In this document: piece after piece, positions 25,535 through 34,583 of the stretch
How positions within the stretch are numbered: the stretch's first letter is position 1
Layout of the letters: each line of letters opens with the position of its first letter
Source of the DNA: Porticoccaceae bacterium
GTDB taxonomy: Bacteria > Pseudomonadota > Gammaproteobacteria > Pseudomonadales > Porticoccaceae
Assembly (NCBI GenBank): GCA_029242085.1
Contig: JAQWUP010000036.1
Coordinates: 1-64,000 of the forward strand
Reading direction: 5' to 3'
Length of the DNA stretch: 64,000 nt
Translations under genes and position numbers: made by a program
The notes under the pieces: model-generated
Databases searched by the model: none
What the model saw: only the letters and a program-made list of their open reading frames with translations
Told to the model about the DNA's origin: nothing

Positions 25535-27241
25535 ATGTTTAGAGTGATAAAAAGTCGTGCCGAGGCCATCGCTACAGTCTGTGCGCAGGGGCAGCCCTAC
25601 GAATTGCAGGAATTAGCTGTCATCGGATATCGTCATAGAGTCTTTGTGAACGCACCGCAAACGCTGCTCGATCTGTATCGGGACAACCTCAGTGATATGG
25701 ACTTTATTGTCTACGAAGAGCAACGCTTGAGCTTTAACGAAGTCTACCTGCAGGCCAGTATGCTGGCGGCTGCCATGGTTACTGATTTAGGCATTGAAAA
25801 AGGGGACCGGGTTGCAATCAGTATGCGCAACTATCCCGAGTGGATTATCGCCTTCTATGCGGCGACCTCGATTGGCGCCATCGCCGTCGCCTTCAATGCC
25901 CTGTGGAGTAGCGGCGACCTAGCCGATGGCATTCTAGATGCCACACCAAAACTTATCATTGTCGATCAGGAGAGACTCGACTGTCTGGGTCAGTGCGAGG
26001 GGTTGCCGGCTGCGCTACAAATAATGAGAACCCGGGCTGTGCCAAATGTTCAGATCACCTCTCTGGACTGGAGCGATGTCTTACGGGAACAGAGGGGCGC
26101 TGCGATGCCCACAGTTGATGTGGATCCGGATGATCATGCAACGATTCTCTATACCTCGGGATCGACGGGATCTCCCAAAGGTGTATTGTCCTCTCATCGC
26201 GCGATTATAAACGCTCTGTTATCCTGGGAACTGGATGAATGCCTGCTCGCCGAAATGGGTATTCACAGCCCCGTTAAGTTAGATTTTCAGAAGGGAATGT
26301 TGCTTGCCATTCCACTGTTCCATGTGTCGGGGCTGTTGGTCAGTTGCCTGATGTCTCTGCGTGCCCAGCGAAAACTTGGCTGTCTTTACAAATGGGACAC
26401 GGAGGCCGCACTGGCCTTAATCGAGCGAGAGCGTTTGACCGTTTGTTCAGCCCCTTCGGCGATCACTGGCGATATTATCTCGGCCGGTCTTCGCAGCGCG
26501 CGCGATTTATCTAGCTTGCGGATTATCGGTGGTGGCGGAATGCATCGCGCACCGGAGCAGGTAAAAGCCATTGGCGGGTTCAGCGATCTTCTACAGCCAC
26601 ATACCGGATGGGGTATGACAGAGACCAATGGGCTGGGTGTAGGTATATTTGGTAATGATTACCTGACGCGCCCGGAAAGCAGTGGGCGGTGCTCTGCGGT
26701 GCTGGATATTCGCGTTGTCGATAAGGCGGGAGACGAACTTCCGTACGGTGAAAAAGGTGAGTTGCAAATTCGTGGGACCACTCTGTTTAGCGGCTACTGG
26801 AATCAAACTGAGGCGACGATCCAAGCATTTGACGGCGAATGGTTTAGAACCGGTGACAGAGCGACTATCGATGAAGAGGGCTTTGTCTATATCAATGGTC
26901 GATTTAAAGAGCTTATTATCCGTGGCGGTGAGAACATTGGTTGCGGCACTGTAGAGGACGCAATCCTCGAACACCCAGACGTTATCGAAGCCTCAGCATA
27001 CGGCGTGCCAGACGGTCGACTCGGCGAGGAAGTAGGCGTCACGCTCTATGTGGACAAAGAGATTAGCGGCGATCAGTTACGTGAATTTCTCAGCGACAAG
27101 CTGGCCGTGTTTGAAGTGCCTCGCTATATACTGCAGCAACATATGCCGTTGATCCGTGGCGATACCGAAAAGATTCAACGACGACAAATCAAACTAGAAG
27201 CCCTGGAGTTACTGGGGTTTAGCGCAGCACAAGATGATTGA
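25535..27241 (+). CDS. Acyl-CoA synthetase (AMP-binding, ANL superfamily)
   Basis: A 568-residue acid:CoA ligase. Motifs: the P-loop YTSGSTGSPKG near residue 205, GWGMTETNG near 357, FRTGDRA near 436, FKELIIRGGENI at the hinge, and the C-terminal catalytic Lys in GDTEKIQRRQ. It activates a carboxylic acid via acyl-AMP; the HVSGLLVSCLMSLRAQRK loop and overall length fit medium-chain or aromatic acids, but substrate prediction is unsafe. The CoA-transferase gene begins inside its last codons (8-nt overlap), so both are co-translated. A close paralogue lies at 49063 and shares the unusual GWGMTETNG(L/M)G(V/I)G segment. Confidence 0.93.
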   Translation: MFRVIKSRAEAIATVCAQGQPYELQELAVIGYRHRVFVNAPQTLLDLYRDNLSDMDFIVYEEQRLSFNEVYLQASMLAAAMVTDLGIEKGDRVAISMRNYPEWIIAFYAATSIGAIAVAFNALWSSGDLADGILDATPKLIIVDQERLDCLGQCEGLPAALQIMRTRAVPNVQITSLDWSDVLREQRGAAMPTVDVDPDDHATILYTSGSTGSPKGVLSSHRAIINALLSWELDECLLAEMGIHSPVKLDFQKGMLLAIPLFHVSGLLVSCLMSLRAQRKLGCLYKWDTEAALALIERERLTVCSAPSAITGDIISAGLRSARDLSSLRIIGGGGMHRAPEQVKAIGGFSDLLQPHTGWGMTETNGLGVGIFGNDYLTRPESSGRCSAVLDIRVVDKAGDELPYGEKGELQIRGTTLFSGYWNQTEATIQAFDGEWFRTGDRATIDEEGFVYINGRFKELIIRGGENIGCGTVEDAILEHPDVIEASAYGVPDGRLGEEVGVTLYVDKEISGDQLREFLSDKLAVFEVPRYILQQHMPLIRGDTEKIQRRQIKLEALELLGFSAAQDD

Positions 27242-28463
27242 GGAGCAGGCTATTTCTGATACTACCCCCAATGCACGTCCCCTCGAGGGCATGAAGATAC
27301 TTGAACTCGGTCAGATTCTGGCGGGGGCGTTTACCACTACCATGCTGGGGTATTTTGGTGCCGAAGTGATCAAGGTCGAGCCACCGGGCGAGGGCGATCC
27401 GATCCGCAATTGGCGTACCGTCAAAGATGGGACGTCACTCTGGTGGTGGAGTCTTGCCCGCAATAAGCAATCCATCACCATCAATCTCAAGTTGCGAGAG
27501 GGCCAGCAGTTGGTCCGACAGCTGTGTGAACAGTGCGATGTTTTAATTGAAAACTTCCGTCCGGGCCAGATGGAAAAATGGGGTTTGGGCCCGGCAGAAA
27601 TAAAACAGATAAATCCCAGCCTGATCTACACCCGCATCTCCGGGTATGGCCAAACCGGTCCCTATTCGAGCTACCCCGGCTTTGCCTCAGTCTGTGAGGG
27701 CTTTGGTGGCTTTCGCTATGTCAATGGCGAGCCCGGTGAGATTCCGGTTCGACCCAACCTCAGTCTGGGCGATACGCTGGCCGGTCTTCACGCTGCACTG
27801 GGAGTGTGCATGGCCTATATTCGCTGTTTGCAGCAGGGTCAGGGCAAGGGTCAGGTGGTCGACGTCTCGATATTTGAATCTGTGTTTAATATGCTCGAAG
27901 CGGTGGTGCCGGAATATTCGGGTGTCGGTAAAGTGCGTGAGCCCTCGGGGAGCACCATCAAGGGAATCGTTCCGTCAAATACTTATCGCTGTGAGGATGA
28001 AAAACTCATTATTATCGGTGCCAATACCAAAGGCATGTTTGAACGGCTGATGCGCTTGGTCGGGCGAGATGATTTTGCCGATGACCCGCGTCTGGCGACT
28101 AATTCTGGGCGGGTTACCCATGAAGAGGCAATCGATAAGGCGATAGCCGATTGGGCTGCGACAGTGCCGTTAAAAGACGCACTGGCGATGTTGCAAGAGC
28201 AAGCGGTTGCCGCTGGACCGATTTTAAATGTGGAGGATATGTTTGCTGATCCACACTATCAGGCGCGAGGTGCCTTTGAGGAAGTTTCGGTAAATGGCGA
28301 AATATTGCATATACCTTCTATTGCCCCCAGGCTGGAGGAGACCCCGGGGCGAACTGATAGGCCCGGTCCGCAACTCGGTGAGCATACTGATCAGATATTC
28401 AAAGCCCTGTTGGGCCTGGACGATAAAGCCTTGGCGCGATTGCGGGATTTGGGCGCCATCTAG
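27234..28463 (+). CDS. Class III CoA-transferase (CaiB/BaiF family)
   Basis: A 409-residue enzyme that moves CoA between acids via an enzyme-bound aspartyl ester. Visible blocks are LEGMKILELGQILAGAFTTTMLGYFGAEVIKVE at the N terminus (read in parts), the NLKLREGQ loop, LIENFRPGQMEKWG, the catalytic Asp at about residue 179 in LSLGDTLAG, and a C-terminal PQLGEHTDQIF. The length is normal. It overlaps the acyl-CoA synthetase and is followed by a truncated SDR gene after a ribosome site. It offers a second route to CoA activation, or recycles CoA from the end product of the pathway. Confidence 0.92.
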   Translation: MIEEQAISDTTPNARPLEGMKILELGQILAGAFTTTMLGYFGAEVIKVEPPGEGDPIRNWRTVKDGTSLWWWSLARNKQSITINLKLREGQQLVRQLCEQCDVLIENFRPGQMEKWGLGPAEIKQINPSLIYTRISGYGQTGPYSSYPGFASVCEGFGGFRYVNGEPGEIPVRPNLSLGDTLAGLHAALGVCMAYIRCLQQGQGKGQVVDVSIFESVFNMLEAVVPEYSGVGKVREPSGSTIKGIVPSNTYRCEDEKLIIIGANTKGMFERLMRLVGRDDFADDPRLATNSGRVTHEEAIDKAIADWAATVPLKDALAMLQEQAVAAGPILNVEDMFADPHYQARGAFEEVSVNGEILHIPSIAPRLEETPGRTDRPGPQLGEHTDQIFKALLGLDDKALARLRDLGAI

Positions 28464-28518
28464 GCTGGCTAGCATAAGGCAAGAGATATAACCGACAATC
28501 CTTAAACAAGAGGAGGCA

Positions 28519-29237
28519 AATGTTGTCAGTAGAGAGCACCCAGCGCGCTTTATTTAGCAGAACGGTAGATGCCGATCCACTACGTCAGTAATTCGACTGC
28601 CGCTTTGGAAGTGGCCGCCATTGCAGAAAAACGGGGAGTTCAAGCCCGGATCTACAAAGCTGATATCGGTGATCAGAAGCAGTGCTATAGACTCGCAGAT
28701 GAGGTTGTTAGAGAGTTCGAGCAGCTAGATATTTTGATTAACAACGCCGGACTCGGTTCAACGTCAATTCAACGACCTTCCATCAGCGATGCGACTGATG
28801 CACAGTGGGATCAACTGATGTCAGTCAACTTCTGGGGCCCGGTTTGGCTGTGTCGTGTTCTGGTACCTCATATGCGTCGCGCACCACGCAGTGACGTCAT
28901 CGTGATGTCAAGCATCGCAACCAAGGTGCTGTCATCGGGTTTTGGTGTCTATGCGGTCAGCAAAACTGCACTGGAGGCCATGGCGCATACCCTGGCCCGT
29001 GAAGAAAAGCCCAATGGTATGCGCGTCAATATTATTGCCCCTGGCTTGGTCGACACCGATATGGGGCAGTCAGTGGTAGCGGCCACCGGCCGCGGCAGCA
29101 ATCTGCGCGATGCAGATGCAAATTCGCCATTTGGTTTCGTCTGCACGCCCGCTGATATTGCTGCGACGGCCCTATACCTATGTTCAGAGGATGGGCGTTA
29201 TATTACAAATCAGAGAATCCAAGTATCGGGTGACTAG
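28519..29237 (+). pseudogene. N-terminally truncated short-chain dehydrogenase
   Basis: AGAGGAGG precedes an ATG at 28519, but that frame ends after 23 codons. The SDR sequence resumes in another frame at 28569 (MPIHYVSNSTAALEVAA) and runs intact to 29237, with NNAGLGS, the Ser in VMSSIAT, the YAVSK pair and NIIAPGLVDTD. The missing part is the first beta strand and the TGxxxGxG cofactor loop, some 30 residues normally found before 'HYxSN'. Without it NAD(P) cannot bind, so I call it a pseudogene created by a small deletion with a frame change. The remaining 222 residues look under little decay, so the loss may be recent. It closes the acyl-CoA synthetase operon. Confidence 0.75.
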
Positions 29238-29342
29238 CAAATAGGATAACCGGAGCGTGGCCCTGGGCCAGAGGAAATAATAGGGAGAGGGAACAGGGAC
29301 CAGGGACCAAGTCAATAATGATGCATGGTGAATAATGGTTGC

Positions 29343-30722
29343 TCACAGTAACGTTTGTTGACGCCATTTACCCCAGCGATAATAGGTAAAGGTGAGCAGT
29401 GCAGCGCTTAATGTGGCGACTGGAAAGCTCCACCAAATCGCAGCGGCACCAAGTTTGGTCTGCATAAAATAGGCGAAGGGAAGCCTCACTCCCCACATTG
29501 TCAGGGCAAAAATAATCACCGATGGCAGCATCACGCCATTGGCGCGAATAATACCGAACAACCCATAGGATATCGCAATCATTGGCCAAGCCCACAGTAC
29601 GACAGCATTAACGTCCAACGCTGCCTGGAGTGCCTCGCTACCCTCTTGCAGAAATAGTGTAAGCAGCAGCTTGCCAGATGAATAAACCACAACCGCCATA
29701 GAGGTTGTGCTTAAAACGGCCAACATACACCCCTGGAGTGCAATTCTATCGATGCGACCCCACTGATTAGCGCCAATATTTTGGGCGGCCATTGTTGACA
29801 TAGAGCCCGCAATAGCAAAGGTGGGTAGCATTACATAGCCCCATAGTTGAGCGGCCGCCGCGAAGCCGGAGGCGATGATTACTCCCTGGGCATTAACGAT
29901 TGATAACAGCACGAAATAGGCGCCGTGAATAGCCCAAGTCTCCGCACCAGAGGGAATCGCGCGTTTCGCTAACTGCCACAGCAGCGATTTGTTGGGACGC
30001 AGATAGTGCAAACTCTCTCTGCGCAATGCCAGAGGTAAATTCTTCCGATAGATGTAGATGTACATAGCAACCAAAGCCACGGTATTGGCAATCCAACCAC
30101 TCATTGCCGCCCCAGCGATACCAAAGCGTGGTAGGCCGAATACACCGGTGAGCAGCAACGGTGTAAGTGCAAAGCCGAGAACAATCCATATGATTGAGAA
30201 AATAAAGGGCGTCCTAGCGTCGCCCGCGCTGCGGAGCAGCATCGTAGAGAAGATAAATACAAATAGTGTGGGCAATGAAAGGGAGAAAATCTGAAAGTAG
30301 ATAATCGCATTTTCTCGTATTTCTTCGGGCATCTGCAGAAAGTCAATGACGGATTCAACGAAGAGGAAGCATACGATTGTGGTAAGCATACCCGCGGCGA
30401 TGGCAAAGCTGATGGCGGAGCCGACGACTTTGCGTGCAGTTTCTATATCGGCAGCGCCAATTGCCTGACCTACAAAAATGCCGGCGGCAATACCAAAGCC
30501 TGACACAAAGGCCATGAATATTCCCAACAGAACATTGGCATTGACCACAGCGACTAATTCGCTAGGACCCAATACCAGGCTCACCCATGCGGCATTCCAT
30601 GAGCCGGTAATATTGTGCAGTGTGAGTGTGACTAAAAGTGGCCAGGAAAAGCGCAATAGCGTAACAGCAATCGGGCCTTGAGTTAGGCCGTTATCAGAAT
30701 TTTTTACTACTTCATTTATCAT
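29343..30722 (-). CDS. MATE-family multidrug/metabolite exporter
   Basis: A 459-residue inner-membrane antiporter with twelve predicted helices in two related halves of six. Typical elements are the N-terminal PLLVTLTLHNITGSWNAAWVSLVLG, GFGIAAGIFVGQAIGA in helix 2-3 and the second-half copy STMAAQNIGANQWGRI. MATE proteins export cationic or neutral organic compounds using Na+ or H+. The length is normal and all helices are present. It is separated from the catabolic units on both sides, and may remove toxic substrates or intermediates. The ATG at 30722 has a modest GAGAG site. Confidence 0.92.
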   Translation of the reverse strand: MINEVVKNSDNGLTQGPIAVTLLRFSWPLLVTLTLHNITGSWNAAWVSLVLGPSELVAVVNANVLLGIFMAFVSGFGIAAGIFVGQAIGAADIETARKVVGSAISFAIAAGMLTTIVCFLFVESVIDFLQMPEEIRENAIIYFQIFSLSLPTLFVFIFSTMLLRSAGDARTPFIFSIIWIVLGFALTPLLLTGVFGLPRFGIAGAAMSGWIANTVALVAMYIYIYRKNLPLALRRESLHYLRPNKSLLWQLAKRAIPSGAETWAIHGAYFVLLSIVNAQGVIIASGFAAAAQLWGYVMLPTFAIAGSMSTMAAQNIGANQWGRIDRIALQGCMLAVLSTTSMAVVVYSSGKLLLTLFLQEGSEALQAALDVNAVVLWAWPMIAISYGLFGIIRANGVMLPSVIIFALTMWGVRLPFAYFMQTKLGAAAIWWSFPVATLSAALLTFTYYRWGKWRQQTLL

Positions 30723-30846
30723 CTGAGCTCTCTTGTTATCAGGGAATGGAGTTTTCTGAAAAGCGCGCTATGAGAGTATCCTGATTATGGTACTTTTACT
30801 TATATCTGTCTTCAGGTTCAGATCAGCGTACTGCCTTTCGACAGTT

Positions 30847-31635
30847 TTACTGACCAGTCTCTCTGGCGGCGTGTATTTGTTTGAGCAATAACAGCGTATT
30901 CAGTGATTTATCCATAACAAATTGAGGACACTGGCTAAGTCCTGCTACCACGCAACGATGAACTGCCCCATCTCCGAAATCAAATAGCGCGCCGCCGGTT
31001 GTGGTACCCATTGCCGCGGCAGCGCTCATCGCTGAAAGGGTCTGGGGCTTCTTTTTAGTGCCAAAACTGAGGGTCACAGCCTGTGTGGTATACAGGGGGT
31101 TTAAATCGGATTGCACCATAACAACGTCGCCGATGGCGCCCGTACCTATGAGCATTTGGGTATATTCAACTGCGGGAAAGAAGCGAGTCCAGACAGCGGC
31201 CTGAAGCATCAGCTTATGTTTTTTTGCGGTGGCGTACATTTCCTCGGCATCAGTGACGCTCTGTGCGAGTTCTTTTTCGCATAGAAGATGTTTTCCGACA
31301 TTTAACGCCAGCACGCAGTGCTCTTTATGTAGATTATCGGGTGTGGCAATATAAACAATATTGATATCCAAGCTTGCAAACATCTCTGGTTAGTTATTAT
31401 AAAATTTCTCAATCCTATGTAGCCGAGTAAAGTCATTGGCCTTTTTCATAGAGCGGGAGGTAACGGCTGCGAGTGTCGCGCCTTGACAGACGTTTAAGAC
31501 CTCAACCCACTGTCGCGAAATAGTACCTGTTCCGAAGATTCCCTAGCGCAGGAGAAACGAACTGTCCTCCGCTTTGGTTAAACTCAGACGGATATCTCGC
31601 GGGGTTTGTGGCAGTAGGTTGGCGTTATTGTTCAT
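30847..31635 (-). pseudogene. Broken Gfo/Idh/MocA-family oxidoreductase gene
   Basis: Read from ATG 31635 on the minus strand, the frame gives PQTPRDIRLSLTKAEDSS, a TAG in place of the Trp of RWGIFGTG, then GTISRQWVEVLNVCQGATLAAV, a TAA after EKFYNN, and then the long open part from 31383 with VYIATPDNLHKEHCVLAL, GKHLLCEKELA and MLQAAVWTRFFPA. These are the NAD-binding and catalytic (EK) blocks of the family. After GGALFDFG the sequence jumps to DKSLNTLLLLKQIHAAR, the family's C-terminal helix, so over 100 residues are missing. Two stops and a large deletion make it dead. It follows the SDR gene at 31654 and was probably part of that operon. Confidence 0.88.
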
Positions 31636-31653
31636 TATTATTTTCTCAAAGCC

Positions 31654-32529
31654 TTACACTAAATGGTTTTTGGCCATCTGCTCGGCAACCCGCCAGAGTT
31701 TTTTGCCCATTGCACGGTCATTTACAAATTTTAAATGAGTGGTATCGATGGGATTGCATACTTCGAAAAAGACGCCACTCATATCCCCGACATCAGGGCT
31801 GGTTGCAACATAGACCTGTGTTGCAGCTCCCTGCGCTGTCGTCAATAAGTTCTCGGAATAATCCTTGATGGACTGCCTGACCTCATCGGGTGCGGCATGA
31901 GCAATGTTGCTAAAAACACTACCGGGATGTACGGCGTTTGATGTCAATCCGGTTCCCATTAGTCGATCTGCAAGCTCAAAGGCAAACAAGACATTTGCCA
32001 ATTTTGAGCGACCGTAGGCTGCAGGAGCATCATAGTGCCCCTCGCCGCGCAGGTTATCGAAGTCAATGCCCTCCGGTGGCGGCCCCTTTTGCTCTTTATA
32101 GGCACTGTTGCTAGCCACGTGCACGATACGTGCACTGTTTTTTTGTAGCATCGATGGCAGTAAATTGTTTACCAAAACAAAGTGGCCGAGAAAATTGGTA
32201 AAAAATACCGTCTCGATCCCGGATACTAATTCAAGGTCGCCAAAATGATCTCTGCCAGCATTGAGAATAACGATATCTGGCGAGAGACCCAGTGCATTGA
32301 CGCTCGATGCACAGCGGTTGACCGACGCCAAGTCAGTCAACTCGAGAGCCAACGGCGTAATCTGCCCCTGTATGCCGCGACTGGCATTTTCGACTTTGGC
32401 CACCGTGCGTCCAGTCGCTAACACGTGAGCACCTCGCTGCGCTAGGACACGCATGGTTTCGCTACCAATACCATTGGTACAGCCAGTGACCAGCGCGACT
32501 CTACCGGAGAGATCCAGCCCTTCAGTCAC
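31654..32529 (-). CDS. Short-chain dehydrogenase, retinol-dehydrogenase-like
   Basis: A 291-residue SDR with TGCTNGIGSET (cofactor), ILNAGRD, the Ser in VHVASNSAY and the YGRSK Tyr/Lys pair. The insert PPPEGIDFDNLRGE between Ser and Tyr is characteristic of the retinol dehydrogenase/WWOX-like group, whose members act on bulky hydrophobic alcohols and ketones. ATGRTVAKVE after the second strand favours NADP. The start is unsure: a GTG at 32529 lies directly behind GAGG, too close for a good site. It follows the carboxylesterase gene by 81 nt in the same direction and precedes the broken Gfo/Idh gene, so ester cleavage followed by alcohol oxidation is a plausible pairing. Confidence 0.87.
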   Translation of the reverse strand: MTEGLDLSGRVALVTGCTNGIGSETMRVLAQRGAHVLATGRTVAKVENASRGIQGQITPLALELTDLASVNRCASSVNALGLSPDIVILNAGRDHFGDLELVSGIETVFFTNFLGHFVLVNNLLPSMLQKNSARIVHVASNSAYKEQKGPPPEGIDFDNLRGEGHYDAPAAYGRSKLANVLFAFELADRLMGTGLTSNAVHPGSVFSNIAHAAPDEVRQSIKDYSENLLTTAQGAATQVYVATSPDVGDMSGVFFEVCNPIDTTHLKFVNDRAMGKKLWRVAEQMAKNHLV

Positions 32530-32610
32530 CTCATGAGCCGTGGTATGTTTGCTGTAATGGTTTAGTTTATGTATACGGCTTTTATTTATAGGATTGCTGT
32601 GCTCTTTGGG

Positions 32611-34059
32611 CTACAAGCCCCATAGTTGGCGATGTTGCTGATCTGGGTCAGAGATTATTTTTAATGTCTGATCGATCATCAGACAGTCGCGCGATGCTGT
32701 ATTATAAACTGGCCAGTGTTCAAACCCGTTGCCATTGGGTTGGCCGGCTTTACAAAATTGAATAATTCTCGATACCCACTGCTCGGCCACTTTCTTGACT
32801 ATGGGATCATGGGGGTCGTGGAAGGTGAGCGCATGGCTGTCTGGTGCGGCAATCGTATTAAAGGTAAACGCCATCTCCGATGCGTGGGATGCACCGTAAT
32901 TTTTAAACCGGGGCAGGTTGGCTGGTAGATCGAATCGGTAGAGCCATCCTCCGGGCCCTGCGATGGTTGTCAGCTCCGCCGCTTTAAGCACGCTGCGCCT
33001 GAACATATCGTTCCAGACCAGCTCATGAAACCTGCCAGGAGACGCCTGTGGATAGCTCTGTCGCAGCGCGGCAAGGTAATCATCGGGTGTGCCGCCACAC
33101 AGCATTTCACCGGCGAGCGAGCAATTGAACGCTGCATAGTGATCTTGCGCGATATCCAGACCCCGAGTATATAAGGTGCCCTCATTTAGATTGCTTCCGG
33201 TTAGCAGTGGTACGCCGTGGTTGCCGCGGTATTGGATGGCGTCAAATGTCGGACGAGTAACAACCGTGCCATCCACGGTGATTCGGTATCGCAGTCCGAG
33301 ATCAACGATCTCCTGTGCAGTCATAGTCAGTAGAGTTGGCATTACATCAGCGCGCTTGACGGCCAGTTTCTCGGCGAGCTTTTCGCTCTGATCCCGAGCT
33401 GGAAAGTAGGCGCAGGTAGCACTGTTAGCTATTGCCTTGTGAAACAGGCCGTCTGCACTCGGGGCACCCAATAAAGCGAGTACTTTTGTCGCACCGGAGG
33501 ACTGCCCAGCCAGAGTGATATTTTGCGGATCACCACCGTATTCATCAATATTATTACGCACCCACTGTAGAGCGAGAATAATATCGCGAAGCCCGTTGCA
33601 GGCAGAGCCATGATAGGCTTCACCATGGCTTGAAAGATCCAAAAATCCTAGCGTTCCAACCCGAAAGTTGAGGGACACGACGACCATATCACCCTGCCTG
33701 GAAAGTACCCGGGTATCGTATTCGTTGGCAGAGCCCCCGACAAAACCACCGCCGTGAATCCAGACCATCACCGGCCTTAGCGACCCTGTTAGCGCAGGAG
33801 TGGTGATATTAAGAAACAGGCAATCCTCATTCGGCTCACCGGGTACATAACTGCGAAGCGAGAGTGCCCCTGAATTTTGCATAGAGCGGTTTGGGTAGTG
33901 AACCGCATCAAAAACGTCCTGCCATCCACAGGCTTTGACAGGCGCTAGAAATCGCTGTGAGCCAGTTGGTGGCGCGCCGTATCGCAGGCCAAGAAACGAT
34001 TTAACCCCCTCGCTCTCTAAGCCGCGTATCCTTCCAAGACGAGTCGTTATGGCACGCAT
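32611..34059 (-). CDS. Type B carboxylesterase
   Basis: An alpha/beta-hydrolase of 482 residues. The oxyanion hole is WIHGGGF (near 100-106), the nucleophile Ser187 is in GQSSGAT (usual form GESAG), and EDCLFLN is the classic family block near 78-84. The acidic member and His (in NYGASHASEMAFTF) follow. There is no signal peptide, so it is probably cytoplasmic; bacterial members hydrolyse carboxyl esters of aromatic or aliphatic alcohols. It is slightly shorter than typical 500-residue members. AGGGGT precedes the ATG. It is the first gene of a minus-strand unit with the SDR and the broken Gfo/Idh gene. Confidence 0.92.
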   Translation of the reverse strand: MRAITTRLGRIRGLESEGVKSFLGLRYGAPPTGSQRFLAPVKACGWQDVFDAVHYPNRSMQNSGALSLRSYVPGEPNEDCLFLNITTPALTGSLRPVMVWIHGGGFVGGSANEYDTRVLSRQGDMVVVSLNFRVGTLGFLDLSSHGEAYHGSACNGLRDIILALQWVRNNIDEYGGDPQNITLAGQSSGATKVLALLGAPSADGLFHKAIANSATCAYFPARDQSEKLAEKLAVKRADVMPTLLTMTAQEIVDLGLRYRITVDGTVVTRPTFDAIQYRGNHGVPLLTGSNLNEGTLYTRGLDIAQDHYAAFNCSLAGEMLCGGTPDDYLAALRQSYPQASPGRFHELVWNDMFRRSVLKAAELTTIAGPGGWLYRFDLPANLPRFKNYGASHASEMAFTFNTIAAPDSHALTFHDPHDPIVKKVAEQWVSRIIQFCKAGQPNGNGFEHWPVYNTASRDCLMIDQTLKIISDPDQQHRQLWGL

Positions 34060-34583
34060 CCGCTAACCCCTGCTAGACCGTGGGGCAAAGTTGACAGACC
34101 TGACAGCTGAGAGCGGCATAGGCACCAAGACAGCCACCATAACAGCGAACGCATTGATTGAGATCTGGCGAAGCGAAGCATTCATAGTAAGTATACTGCC
34201 ACTGACCGTGTCGCAGGGACAGCCAGTAATCTGTTTGGCGTCCATCAGCGAACCATCATTCACCCAAAAAAGTCGGCCAAACAGCGGTGACAAGCACCAT
34301 TTGTGGCGATACAGGTTGTCTTGTCAGATGGGTTTTTAAGTGAGCACCCGTCTAGTATCAGTCGAGCATTAGCGCCGCGTCAGATCACTGAAAAGCAGGT
34401 AATCCGCTACCCATATGAGCATAAAGAGCGATGGTGAGAACTGTTGGCTAGATTTGATCTGCCTGCCTGTTTTTATATATTTCACCACAACCAATGGCGT
34501 CAATTCTACTACAATAGTCGCGCTAGTTCCTGCAAGTTGTTTATTGTAGTGTTTCCTAGCGTGAAAAATATGAGAGGTGTTTT
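34060..34583 (+). other. Gap of 524 nt between divergent genes, no gene recognised
   Basis: Open frames of 60-80 codons exist on both strands near 34063-34339 but lack ribosome sites and family resemblance. No copy of the shared regulatory element at the usual promoter spacing is seen. The GTG of the kinase gene at 34584 is preceded by TGAGAGGTG. Confidence 0.5.

Noticed and set aside
29258..29270. TGGCCCTGGGCCA palindrome after the truncated SDR
   Set aside because: A one-base loop cannot form an RNA hairpin terminator and no T-run follows; it may be coincidental.
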